Below are positions 8,879 through 17,888 of a DNA stretch of 64,000 nt, one piece after another (within the stretch, counting starts at the first letter, position 1; every line of letters starts with the position of its first letter). The notes below the pieces were generated by a model. It was not told the origin of the DNA. It made no database searches and worked only from the letters and a program-made list of their open reading frames with translations. This DNA comes from an uncultured Caldisericota bacterium. GTDB taxonomy: Bacteria > Caldisericota > Caldisericia > Cryosericales > Cryosericaceae. The translations under genes were made by a program, and so were the position numbers. The DNA lies in NCBI GenBank assembly GCA_903871855.1, contig CAIQIK010000019.1, positions 62,001 to 126,000 on the forward strand, written 5' to 3'.

Positions 8879-9486
8879 AACCAGCGCACCACCTCGGACA
8901 GGGGACGCCTCGGACGGGCAGGGGGCTGCTCGTCCGGATACCCGAGCGCCACCGCGGCGACCAGCTGGCCCGATTCTCCCAGCCATGCTGACAGTTGCTG
9001 ATACGCTGACCACACGTCACACATCCACAGCGTACCCAGGCCCATGGCCTGTGCTGCCAGCAGCATGTTCTGGATCGCTGCCCCGATGGACTGCGTGTCT
9101 ACTGTTTCCATGAGCACCTGCGCGAGCGAATGCGGCGCCCAGGGATGCGCACCTTCCGGGTTGAAGACGAAGATCATCACCGGGGCACGCTCCATGACGC
9201 GCGCCGTCATAATGGCCGTTCCCGTTTCAATCCCGTGGACCTTACTGTCTGCAATGCCCTCCCGCATGACCCGTATCATCTGCGCGCGCTTCTCATCACC
9301 CGCTACCACGACGAACCGCCACGGCTGACGGTTCTTGCCCGACGGCGCAAGACTGGCTGCTTCGAGGACCGCATAGACAGTCTCCTCAGCAACAGGGTGG
9401 TTACTATACTTGCGGATGCTCCTCCGTGTGGCTATCGCTTCCATGGTTTCCACTACTAGTGCCTCCTGCTGTGCAGATTCTGCCAT
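8875..9486 (-). CDS. Nitroreductase family protein
   Basis: METMEAIATRRSIRKYSNHPV, ASLAPSGKNRQPWRFVVV, IGAAIQNMLLAAQAMGLGTLW. Confidence 0.93.
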   Translation of the reverse strand: MAESAQQEALVVETMEAIATRRSIRKYSNHPVAEETVYAVLEAASLAPSGKNRQPWRFVVVAGDEKRAQMIRVMREGIADSKVHGIETGTAIMTARVMERAPVMIFVFNPEGAHPWAPHSLAQVLMETVDTQSIGAAIQNMLLAAQAMGLGTLWMCDVWSAYQQLSAWLGESGQLVAAVALGYPDEQPPARPRRPLSEVVRWF

Positions 9487-9555
9487 CCGTCGTCACGTTC
9501 AGACTACACCGCTCCCGCATTTTTGCGAGAGCACCAGACATTGTATACTGCCTAC

Positions 9556-10347
9556 ATGAGACTGCGAATCGCAAGCTGGAACGTACGCGGCATGCCCCGT
9601 CCGGCCGATCAACTCGGACTGCTGGCCGACCAGCACCCCAACATCCTACTCCTGCAAGACGTGGGACCATCAGCCGTGCGTGCCGTGGCAGACAGTCACC
9701 TGTGGGGTCACATCGCCAACACGGGGTCACTCCCGCGCTCTTCTCAGGTCGTGACCCGCCGGGGCGGGTGTCTCATAGCGGTGGCGAACGGTTGGTCACT
9801 GGAATCGCCCCTCGCCATCCCGAATGTGTTGTCCCCAGGTCGTGTGCTTGCTGTCACTGCCGCCCACGGCGGAGCTGCCCTGACACTTCTCTCCTGCTAC
9901 GCCCCCACCAATTCGGGTTCGGGCAGGAAGGAGCGCCCCGCCTACTTCAACGCCGTGGCAGACTGGCTGTCCGCCACGACTACGCCCGTCGTACTGGGCA
10001 TGGACGCCAACGGGCCGCGCATGGATCACCCCGACATCGAGCAGAGCAGGTGGTGGACCGAGGAAGAGGCGCTGGTCCTTGGCGCTGGTGCGACAACCGA
10101 CGACGCGCTGCGCTTGTGGTACTGCGATCACCCTACAGAACTGAAACACCGGCTACGGTACTATCCGATCGGACCCCTTGCCGACTCATACCACCGCGGG
10201 CGGAAAGGGAAGTACCTGCGCTGTCGCTACGACAGCATCCGCATCTCGCCAAGCATCAGCGTGACGGACGTTCGGTACTTGTACGAAGAGGCTATCGGTG
10301 CCGGCAGTGATCACGCGCTGGTCGTCGCAGACATTGACCTCATGTAG
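9556..10347 (+). CDS. Endonuclease/exonuclease/phosphatase (EEP) family protein
   Basis: LRIASWNVRGMP, PNILLLQDV, VLGMDANG, GSDHALVVADI. Confidence 0.75.
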   Translation: MRLRIASWNVRGMPRPADQLGLLADQHPNILLLQDVGPSAVRAVADSHLWGHIANTGSLPRSSQVVTRRGGCLIAVANGWSLESPLAIPNVLSPGRVLAVTAAHGGAALTLLSCYAPTNSGSGRKERPAYFNAVADWLSATTTPVVLGMDANGPRMDHPDIEQSRWWTEEEALVLGAGATTDDALRLWYCDHPTELKHRLRYYPIGPLADSYHRGRKGKYLRCRYDSIRISPSISVTDVRYLYEEAIGAGSDHALVVADIDLM

Positions 10348-10467
10348 TGGGGCCGACAGACAGGATCTTTCCCTCCGCGCATGAGTACCCTGCTCCGTCA
10401 TTCCCGCGAAGGCGAGAATCCAGTCCTCCATCCCCATCCATGACGGTTAAGCCTGCTTCACCTTCTG

Positions 10468-11160
10468 CTAGCGGTGCTGCCCCCTGAACAGTGCGCTGTA
10501 CGCGATGAACGCGACGGCCAGGTACGCACACGTCTTGGGAATCATCAGCATACCGAGCAGCGGGTGCGTAGGCGCAAACAGAATGACGGGGATGTAGCAG
10601 GCAAACGAGATCACGATCATCCAGGCGATAAGGTTGAACGTCCTGTCCCCCGCGCGGGCGGAATCGCGGAACAGCAGGTACACAAGTCCCAAACCCTGGA
10701 TCATGAGCGGAATATTCCGGATGATACTCCATGGCATGGGGGAAACGACGGCGGTCCATTGGTTGACCGCAGGGATCATGAGTCCCAGGCGCACGACACC
10801 CATGGCAACGAGCGTCCATGCGAACCAGTCGAAGGTCTTATGAAAGCGAATACGCCACGCGTCCAGCATGACGATGTAGAAGAACGTCACCGTAATTGCA
10901 GTCGCGACCGTGCCGATGCCGACCAACGTAGTATTCTGCGCCAGCCCGCCGTGAAGGTAGGCGTAGACACGAAAGCCGACATGCCCCATATCACCTGCGC
11001 CCAGCAATACGAATGACAGGAGGATGCGTTGCACCAGCGGTCGGTCGGCCCCAGCAACCTTGTCCCGACGAGTGATCATGAGCGCGACAACAACCCATAG
11101 GGTAATCAGGTACCCAATATCAAACCAAATTTCGATTCCTTGACGCAACGCTTCTGGCAT
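10468..11160 (-). CDS. Multi-pass membrane protein, unknown function
   Basis: ORF of 230 aa with several hydrophobic segments; no antisense competitor of comparable quality. Confidence 0.6.
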   Translation of the reverse strand: MPEALRQGIEIWFDIGYLITLWVVVALMITRRDKVAGADRPLVQRILLSFVLLGAGDMGHVGFRVYAYLHGGLAQNTTLVGIGTVATAITVTFFYIVMLDAWRIRFHKTFDWFAWTLVAMGVVRLGLMIPAVNQWTAVVSPMPWSIIRNIPLMIQGLGLVYLLFRDSARAGDRTFNLIAWMIVISFACYIPVILFAPTHPLLGMLMIPKTCAYLAVAFIAYSALFRGQHR

Positions 11161-11359
11161 TGGCGACTCCCCTGGTTGCCTGCTGACGAGACAACACTTC
11201 TATATATTATGAGGCAAATGGCCGACAGCGCCAGCGACCCACGTGGAAGCAAGTCGGGTAGCTGAATTCCTCCTCCATCATTGACGTCCCCTGGCAAGAG
11301 AGGTATGATTGGTTATACAAAACGCACTCGGCATACTTGATGGAGCTTGGAGGTGGACG

Positions 11360-11584
11360 ATGGACCGACCGAATGGGAAGTACCTCTGGACGGCGAAAGT
11401 CGGGGACAAGGGGCAGATCGTCATCCCCAAGGAAGCACGCGATGTCTTCCACATCCAGCCGGGAGACACGCTGCTCCTGTTCGGCGATGAAGCGAAGGGG
11501 ATCGCCATTGCGAAATACGAAGCGTTCACACAGTTTGCCGATACAATCCTGAAACCGCAGGACCCGAAAGAAGGAGACGAATGA
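11360..11584 (+). CDS. AbrB/MazE/SpoVT-type DNA-binding domain protein
   Basis: KVGDKGQIVIPKEARDVFHIQPGDTLLLFGDE swapped-hairpin motif; stop overlaps the ABC ATPase start. Confidence 0.85.
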   Translation: MDRPNGKYLWTAKVGDKGQIVIPKEARDVFHIQPGDTLLLFGDEAKGIAIAKYEAFTQFADTILKPQDPKEGDE

Positions 11585-12315
11585 ATGCAATAGAGATGAC
11601 TGGACTGACGAAGAAATACGGAGAACGGACTGCCGTCAAGTCGCTGAACCTCTCGATAGAGCAGGGCACCTGTTTTGCCCTGCTCGGAGTCAACGGGGCG
11701 GGCAAGACCACGACGATCAAGATGCTGTCCTGCCTGACGAAACCTACCAGCGGTGATGCAGTGATCCTCGGCAAGAGCATCCTGACTGACCCACAGGCGG
11801 TGAAGGAGATAGCCAATATCTCTCCACAGGAAATGGCTGTGGCACCGAATCTTACGGTACGGGAGAATCTGGAGCTGATCGCGGGCATCTACGGCAGTGA
11901 AGGCAGGGCCGCACGCGAAAAGGCGACCAGGATGATCGAAGAATTCGATCTTTCTGAAGTCGAACGGCAGAAGGCAAAGACCCTTTCCGGCGGCTGGCAG
12001 CGCCGTTTGAGCATTGCCATGGCACTGATATCCGAGCCTCAGGTCCTCTTCCTTGACGAGCCGACGCTCGGACTCGATGTTCTCGCGAGACGCGAACTGT
12101 GGTCCGTCATCGAACACCTGAGAGGGAAGGTCACGATCATCCTGACCACTCATTACATGGAGGAAGCGGAGTCCCTGTCGGACAGCATCGGCGTCATGGC
12201 ACGAGGCGAGCTGAAAGCGCTCGGAACGGCGGCAGAGTTGATTGCCAGGACGGGAGCCAAGACGTTCGAGGACGCCTTTGTGGCGCTTGCAACCGGATCG
12301 AAGGCAAGCGCATGA
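11581..12315 (+). CDS. ABC transporter ATP-binding protein
   Basis: Walker A GVNGAGKTTT, signature LSGGWQRRLSIAMAL, Walker B VLFLDEPTLGLD. Confidence 0.95.
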   Translation: MNAIEMTGLTKKYGERTAVKSLNLSIEQGTCFALLGVNGAGKTTTIKMLSCLTKPTSGDAVILGKSILTDPQAVKEIANISPQEMAVAPNLTVRENLELIAGIYGSEGRAAREKATRMIEEFDLSEVERQKAKTLSGGWQRRLSIAMALISEPQVLFLDEPTLGLDVLARRELWSVIEHLRGKVTIILTTHYMEEAESLSDSIGVMARGELKALGTAAELIARTGAKTFEDAFVALATGSKASA

Positions 12316-13049
12316 AACTCCTGGCGTTCGCTTCACGCAATCGCAAAGAACTCCTCAGAGACCCATGGAACCTGGCGTTCGGGATCGGTTTTCCGGTAGT
12401 CCTGCTGCTCCTCCTGTCCGCCATCCAGGCGAATATCCCGGTGAGCCTCTTCAACATCGAGAAGCTGGCTCCAGGCATAGCCGTCTTCGGTCTTTCGTTC
12501 ATCTCGCTGTTCTCCGCCACATTGATCGCCAAGGACCGAACCACCTCATTCCTGATGCGATTGTTTGCTTCGCCGCTCTCTGCATCCGATTTCATCCTCG
12601 CCTATGCGCTGCCGCTCCTGCCGATGGCTGTCTTGCAGGGCGCCGTGTGTTTCGTCACAGCCTTCTTCCTGGGGTTGTCGGTGAACGTGAACGTCCTGCT
12701 CGCACTCGTCGTCCTGATTCCTCCGGCCATTCTCTACATCGGCATCGGACTGCTGGCAGGCAGCGTCCTCACCGACAAACAGGTCGGCGGTATCTGTGGT
12801 GCACTGCTGACCAACGTCAGCGCGTGGCTGAGTGGGACATGGTTCGACTTGAACCTGGTCGGGGGCGCCTTCAAGAGGATCGCCTATGCCCTTCCATTTG
12901 CCCATGCTGTCGACGCGGCCAAAGCGGCCATTGCTGGAGACTACGCTTCGATCTTTCCACACCTGTGGTGGGTCATCGGATATGCCGCAGTCATCATGGT
13001 CATTGCAGTTGTTGCTTTCAAGAGGAAAATGAACGGTGACAACGTCTAG
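12312..13049 (+). CDS. ABC-2 type transporter permease
   Basis: MKLLAFASRNRKELLRDPWNLAFGIGFPVVLLLLLSAI; 4-bp overlap with the ATPase gene; hydrophobic. Confidence 0.9.
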   Translation: MKLLAFASRNRKELLRDPWNLAFGIGFPVVLLLLLSAIQANIPVSLFNIEKLAPGIAVFGLSFISLFSATLIAKDRTTSFLMRLFASPLSASDFILAYALPLLPMAVLQGAVCFVTAFFLGLSVNVNVLLALVVLIPPAILYIGIGLLAGSVLTDKQVGGICGALLTNVSAWLSGTWFDLNLVGGAFKRIAYALPFAHAVDAAKAAIAGDYASIFPHLWWVIGYAAVIMVIAVVAFKRKMNGDNV

Positions 13050-13084
13050 ATCGCGAAGGACGGCGTCCGGGGGGGAGGTCAGGA

Positions 13085-13372
13085 GTGGCATATTCGACGA
13101 ACGGATCCGGGTTCTGGTGGCTTCAAAGTGCATATCTGAACGTGCTCGAAGAACAGGGCATCGTCAGCCCCGAGACTGCGCTGCCCCTGGACGAGATCGA
13201 CGGTATGATCAACCCCTTCGTACGATTTGGTGCATTTGGTTCGGGCTGGCTTGTCGTGAACAAGCTGTCAAGATATGGAGTCCTCCGGGCGTGTCCTGAT
13301 GGAAAGTACTATCTGGACCAGAACGCTGCCGACCAATTCAGATACAGTTTTGCGAGATGGTTGCCCTGGTAA
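13085..13372 (+). CDS. Hypothetical protein, 95 aa
   Basis: ORF following the ABC operon on the same strand with GGGGAGGTCAGGAG upstream; no motif recognised. Confidence 0.5.
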   Translation: MAYSTNGSGFWWLQSAYLNVLEEQGIVSPETALPLDEIDGMINPFVRFGAFGSGWLVVNKLSRYGVLRACPDGKYYLDQNAADQFRYSFARWLPW

Positions 13373-13520
13373 TAGGTGCCCGGTGGCAGGGAAGCATCTG
13401 TGCCAGTTCATCCAGCGACAATCAGTCATTGACCAACCCTACCGATCTGATTGATTTCCTGAAAGCCGTCTGGTATGATTTGACGACGTGTGATAAATCC
13501 ACATAAGGAGCGGTGCAACG

Positions 13521-14090
13521 TTGAAACCAACCAGAGATGAAGCGTACAAACTGTTGTGCAAGTACAACGACTCTCCTGCCCTCATCACCCATGCGTTGGC
13601 GGTTGAAGGCGTGATGCGGCATTTCGCGCGCCTGCTGGGTGAGGACGAGGAAAAGTGGGGGGCTGTCGGTCTGATGCACGACATCGACTATCAGATGTTC
13701 CCGAATCAACACTGCATCAAGGCAAAGGAGATCCTGACTGAGCATGACGTCGACGACGAGTACATCCACGCGATCCAGAGTCACGGGTATGGCCTGTGCT
13801 GCGACGTGAAGCCGGAACATGTCATGGAGAAGGTTCTCTTCGCGGTGGATGAGCTGACGGGTCTCATCAATGCCTGCGCGATCATGAGACCGTCGAGAAG
13901 CGTGCTGGATCTCGAGCTGAAATCGGTCAAGAAGAAGTACAAGGACCACCGGTTCGCTGCGGGTGTGAACAGGGAAGTCATCGAGCAGGGCGCAGCCATG
14001 CTGAACATGGACTTGGACTATGTCATCGCAGAGACCATCCTCGGCATGCGCGAAGTGGCGGAGGCTATCGGCCTCAAGGGAGAACTCTGA
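13521..14090 (+). CDS. HD domain phosphohydrolase
   Basis: ALITHALAVEGVMRHFARLLGEDEEKWGAVGLMHDIDY. Confidence 0.9.
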   Translation: MKPTRDEAYKLLCKYNDSPALITHALAVEGVMRHFARLLGEDEEKWGAVGLMHDIDYQMFPNQHCIKAKEILTEHDVDDEYIHAIQSHGYGLCCDVKPEHVMEKVLFAVDELTGLINACAIMRPSRSVLDLELKSVKKKYKDHRFAAGVNREVIEQGAAMLNMDLDYVIAETILGMREVAEAIGLKGEL

Positions 14091-14127
14091 ACTGACCATC
14101 TCACTTGCAGGAGTCTTCTGATCCGTC

Positions 14128-14180
14128 ATTTCCCCCGAGCACTTTTTCCCAATGCGAGGGGTGTTTCTGAGGGGTGCTCT
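14128..14180. repeat. Interspersed repeat copy (CCCCCGAGCACTTTTTCCCAATGCGAGGGGTGTTTCTGAGGGG)
   Basis: Close match to the repeat units clustered at 33954-34175. Confidence 0.75.
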
Positions 14181-14334
14181 CGGCGCATGCGGGAATCCAT
14201 CCCTGTTTGGACGTGTGGGTCCCAGCCTTTGCGGGAAAGTACCGCTCGCATGGGACGAACGTGCTCGCGGGGACGAAGGAGAAATCGAGCAGTCGTATGC
14301 GTCATGATACAGCCGGACGAAATGGGAGGATTCT

Positions 14335-14871
14335 GTGTATACAGGCAAGATCACAATCAAAGAGACTGACCAATCAGACCTGCCGAATATCATGCAGCTA
14401 TGGAACAACGGCGAAGTGATGTTCTATGTCGGCTTTCCGAAGGGTCTGGGCGTCACGCTTGAGCGCCTCGAGAAATGGTTGAATTGGGTCAATCAGGATA
14501 TCTTCCGCAGGCATTACAGTATCTACGCTGAAGGCATCGGGTATTGCGGCGAGACGTTCTATGAGGTCGACCGTGAACATGATCTAGCGGTAATGGATAT
14601 CAAGCTCCTCCCGGAAGCACACGGCCACGGAATCGCTGCGTATGCTTTAAGCTACTCAGTTGATCGGGTATTCCGCAACCACTTGACCACGAAGGCATAT
14701 GTTGACCCACATCCGGACAACAAGAAGGCATGGAACCTCTATGCGAAACTCGGGTTCGTCAGCAAGCCAAGGCCGGAGTATCTTCCAGAGGGACCAACGT
14801 ACCTGGAGGTCACTCCGGATACGTTCAAGTGCGCTTGCTCGACGAGGTCGGTAGACTCCGCTGTAATCTAG
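14335..14871 (+). CDS. GNAT family N-acetyltransferase
   Basis: AVMDIKLLPEAHGHGIAAYALSYSVDRVF...YVDPHPDNKKAWNLYAKLGF. Confidence 0.88.
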   Translation: MYTGKITIKETDQSDLPNIMQLWNNGEVMFYVGFPKGLGVTLERLEKWLNWVNQDIFRRHYSIYAEGIGYCGETFYEVDREHDLAVMDIKLLPEAHGHGIAAYALSYSVDRVFRNHLTTKAYVDPHPDNKKAWNLYAKLGFVSKPRPEYLPEGPTYLEVTPDTFKCACSTRSVDSAVI

Positions 14872-15542
14872 CCCTGCTGCAGGATCGACAGGATTCTTTG
14901 CGCCAACTTGTGCGGGTTTTCCAGCATGGGAAGATGGCAGGAATCGGGTATGAAACTGATGTCCAATTTGCCCAGCTGTTGAGCATCCAGATTCAGATTG
15001 CGCAATAGAACGGAGCGATCTCGATTCCCGCGGTCGCCATAGATGCCAAAGACCTGGTTGGCAATGCGGGCCAGGAGTCCCATGTCGTCGGAATCCTCCT
15101 TCAGGCTCTTCTTCAACTCAGCCGTGTACTTGGCATCTTCTTCGCTGAGCATCTTGAACACTCTGTTGCCCATCGTCGCCACATTGGCTTCCATCATCAG
15201 GTTCTGATAGAAGGGTTCCGGGGAGTTCAGGAAGTAATCTACGAAGATCGTCTTCTTGAAGCGGGCGCCGTCAAGCGCCGACAATTGCAGGGCGATCAGC
15301 CCACCCATGCTGTGTCCCAGAACGAAATCATACGCCTGGCCGTTGGAAAGGTATCTCTCCTCGACCCATGTTGACAGTTCGCTGACGGACACACACCTTT
15401 TCGTCACGTCTTCTGGATACTCCACATATTCGATGTCGCAATCTGCCAGATCACTCTTCATGCCATCCCATATCCACGGCCGGCACTTCAATCCATACAG
15501 AAACAGGCCTTTCATTTGTATCCTCCGATGGCAGGATTCCAC
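14868..15542 (-). CDS. Alpha/beta hydrolase
   Basis: VLGHSMGGLIALQLS nucleophile elbow; DSCHLPMLENPHKLAQRI catalytic-His region. Confidence 0.88.
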   Translation of the reverse strand: MESCHRRIQMKGLFLYGLKCRPWIWDGMKSDLADCDIEYVEYPEDVTKRCVSVSELSTWVEERYLSNGQAYDFVLGHSMGGLIALQLSALDGARFKKTIFVDYFLNSPEPFYQNLMMEANVATMGNRVFKMLSEEDAKYTAELKKSLKEDSDDMGLLARIANQVFGIYGDRGNRDRSVLLRNLNLDAQQLGKLDISFIPDSCHLPMLENPHKLAQRILSILQQG

Positions 15543-15558
15543 AACTCCATTGCTCCTG

Positions 15559-15885
15559 TTAGCCCTCGTTATCTATGTGCTTCTTGAGGACGGCCGGGAC
15601 TCCGGCGACAAGGGTATCGGCCGAGACATCTCTCGTGACCACGGAGCCGGAGGCTATGACCGCCCCGTTACCAATAGTGACACCGGGATTGATGATCGCG
15701 CCGACACCGATCCATACCTGATCGCCGATTATTATCGGTAGAGCGTATTCGCACCCCACATGGTTGTCCGCCGGCAACGCCTCCAATCGTTGTGCAAACA
15801 CGTGCGCTCGGTCGCGTTCCCGCACCAATTCCTTGTCCTGAGAGTCATACATTTCACCGGAAAGCATTATCTCTTTTTCGGTCAT
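15559..15885 (-). pseudogene. Maltose/sugar O-acetyltransferase (Maa-type) with apparent internal deletion
   Basis: Typical Maa N-terminus ([34 protein letters not shown]) joined directly to the C-terminal hexapeptide half ([37 protein letters not shown]); 108 aa, where family members are about 185. Confidence 0.65.
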
Positions 15886-15988
15886 GACTACTCTCCTTTC
15901 GATTTGACGGATGTTCCATTATAGTGGATGTGATCAAGGATCGAACGCTGTGAACCGAGAAACAGTTGCATCGCTGGAGGTGAATGAC

Positions 15989-16243
15989 ATGGGCGAATTG
16001 TCCGCGCTACCCAACATCGGCAAAGTGGTCGAAGAACAGTTGAACGCAGTCGGTATAGAGACATTCGCAAGACTGAAGGAACTCGGCAGCAAGGAAGCAT
16101 GGCTGAGGATCAAGGCAATTGACGATTCTGCATGTATTCACAGATTGTACGCCCTGGAGGGCGCGATCCAGGGAATCAGAAAAGGCAATCTACCTGGTGA
16201 CAAGAAAGCGGATTTGAAAGCATTCTACAACGCGCACAAGTAA
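15989..16243 (+). CDS. TfoX C-terminal domain-like protein
   Basis: LSALPNIGKVVEEQLNAVGIETFARLKELGSKEAWLRIKA; CTGGAGGTGAATGAC upstream of ATG 15989. Confidence 0.85.
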   Translation: MGELSALPNIGKVVEEQLNAVGIETFARLKELGSKEAWLRIKAIDDSACIHRLYALEGAIQGIRKGNLPGDKKADLKAFYNAHK

Positions 16244-16331
16244 CGCTTCTCGGAGCACCCTCCATCAACCCACGGTTCTTGGTGTTGGCAGAACAGGTGC
16301 GTGTGGAGATCGCGCTCGCGATCCGCATATT

Positions 16332-17525
16332 TCACGATTCCATTCTAATGCTTCTGAAGAATCTGCCTTGTCCATCAACGTGCTGTGGCTTGTCAACAAA
16401 CCCTGTTTCGGCCAAACGCTCGTTTGTCAATCCGAAGATCTGATGCCACAATTCATTCCTGATTTCTCCGATGTCGACCATATGCCTGACTGCCGTAAGA
16501 CCGCCTGTGCGCATTGAAAAAGAATCGAATGCTCGCTTGACGGCATTGACTATTTGAGGCAAGACAATGTCACCGACTGCGGTGATCAACGGCTGCTCAT
16601 CCTGATAGAACACAGGCACCATCATGGATAGGTGGTTGCTATCCTGTCTGTGGCTGACATATCCCAATTCCGAGAGCAGCAAGGCCGTTTTTGCTTCATC
16701 GGTCAGGTCGGTCCAGTACGCATCATTCGAAGCTATTCTTCTCACCATGCTGCTGCACCTGGAAGCAATACTTTCCATATCGTATGACAGCAGCATTTCA
16801 ATGTCCTCGGCTCCATCAAGAAACTGCGCTAACTTATGGGGCTCCGAATCGAAAATGCGCGCAAAGCGATACATGTCCTTTCTGCGACCATCTGAATCGC
16901 CGAAGCTATTGAAGCGGACCCCGTCGCAGGCATAGTTGTTGCTGCTGCAAAGCAATGAGTCGCTATTCTGTGCGACTTCCTCACAAGCTTCATATCCAAT
17001 CATGAGATAATCGCGGTTACCCGGTTGTGGTTTTGAAGTGCATAACAGTTTCTCCTTCTCAAAGTAGGCAAACGCCATGTCGTCAAATACAGAGTCACAA
17101 ATCACGTGATACAGAATTCGACCCACACTAAACTGCTTGTGGCATCTGAACCGCTGTGCCATTGGCACCAATCGACTGCTCAGCCGTTCAAGTGTTCCTG
17201 CAATGGAATCGCGCGCACTAGACAGCATTCCTTTCATTTGTTGGACATCACCCTGAAGGAATACGGGAAAGCAAATCCTATATGTATCATCTTTGCTTTC
17301 GATGGCATTGATCCGGAGCAGAGAGTCAACAACGGGTCGCAGGGTTTCCTGTTCAACTCCCAGGAACCGGGCGATTTCCGCTTCTGAAAGCTCATAGGGA
17401 GCGCGGGAAGCTATCAGAAAGAGCGTTTCTGCTGCATATCTCTGCGCGCAAACGTATGAAGGATTGAATGCATCGTATTTGCCAATATCACCAAAATAGA
17501 ACAAGTCCAGCTTTCCCGTATTCAT
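16332..17525 (-). CDS. Uncharacterised protein with a possible winged-helix N-terminus, about 397 aa
   Basis: Long ORF; ELSEAEIARFLGVEQETLRPVVDSLLRINAIESKDDTYRI resembles a wHTH; remainder unrecognised. Confidence 0.6.
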   Translation of the reverse strand: MNTGKLDLFYFGDIGKYDAFNPSYVCAQRYAAETLFLIASRAPYELSEAEIARFLGVEQETLRPVVDSLLRINAIESKDDTYRICFPVFLQGDVQQMKGMLSSARDSIAGTLERLSSRLVPMAQRFRCHKQFSVGRILYHVICDSVFDDMAFAYFEKEKLLCTSKPQPGNRDYLMIGYEACEEVAQNSDSLLCSSNNYACDGVRFNSFGDSDGRRKDMYRFARIFDSEPHKLAQFLDGAEDIEMLLSYDMESIASRCSSMVRRIASNDAYWTDLTDEAKTALLLSELGYVSHRQDSNHLSMMVPVFYQDEQPLITAVGDIVLPQIVNAVKRAFDSFSMRTGGLTAVRHMVDIGEIRNELWHQIFGLTNERLAETGFVDKPQHVDGQGRFFRSIRMES

Positions 17526-17620
17526 GCCGTGTCTCCTTATGCGGAACTTACAATGATTCGCACCCACATTCTACAGCAAAGTAGCTTACAGGCTCAACGC
17601 CCATGAGCCGTTAGATCTTT

Positions 17621-17651
17621 GGTAGAGGTGGCGAGAGATAAATTCGCTTCG
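17621..17651. repeat. Degenerate duplicate of the tmRNA 3' end (possible att site remnant)
   Basis: ggtagaggtggcgagagataaattcgcttcg vs ggtggaggtggcgagagttgaactcgcgtcc at 18717; about 25/31 identical. Confidence 0.55.
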
Positions 17652-17888
17652 GGTTGAGACTCCGAACAGCCCAGAATACCCTCAACAAGCTTCTAGGCCG
17701 TACAGTGACCTCCAAGCAGAAGAGGGATTGCGAATTCCGGCAGTGTGGGGAAGATCTTCCCCTCCGATAAATGGGAAACAGCCCGGCCAATACTCTTGCC
17801 TGCTTCGTCGAGACCGCTACCACTTTTCTATCTTACGTGATATGTCCAGCCACCACTAAGCTGTAGATATTGCGCCCTGGCCTGTACC

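Noticed and set aside
11278-12336. 352-aa minus-strand ORF opposite the AbrB/ABC genes
   Set aside because: Antisense to an unambiguous ABC ATPase; no supporting motif.
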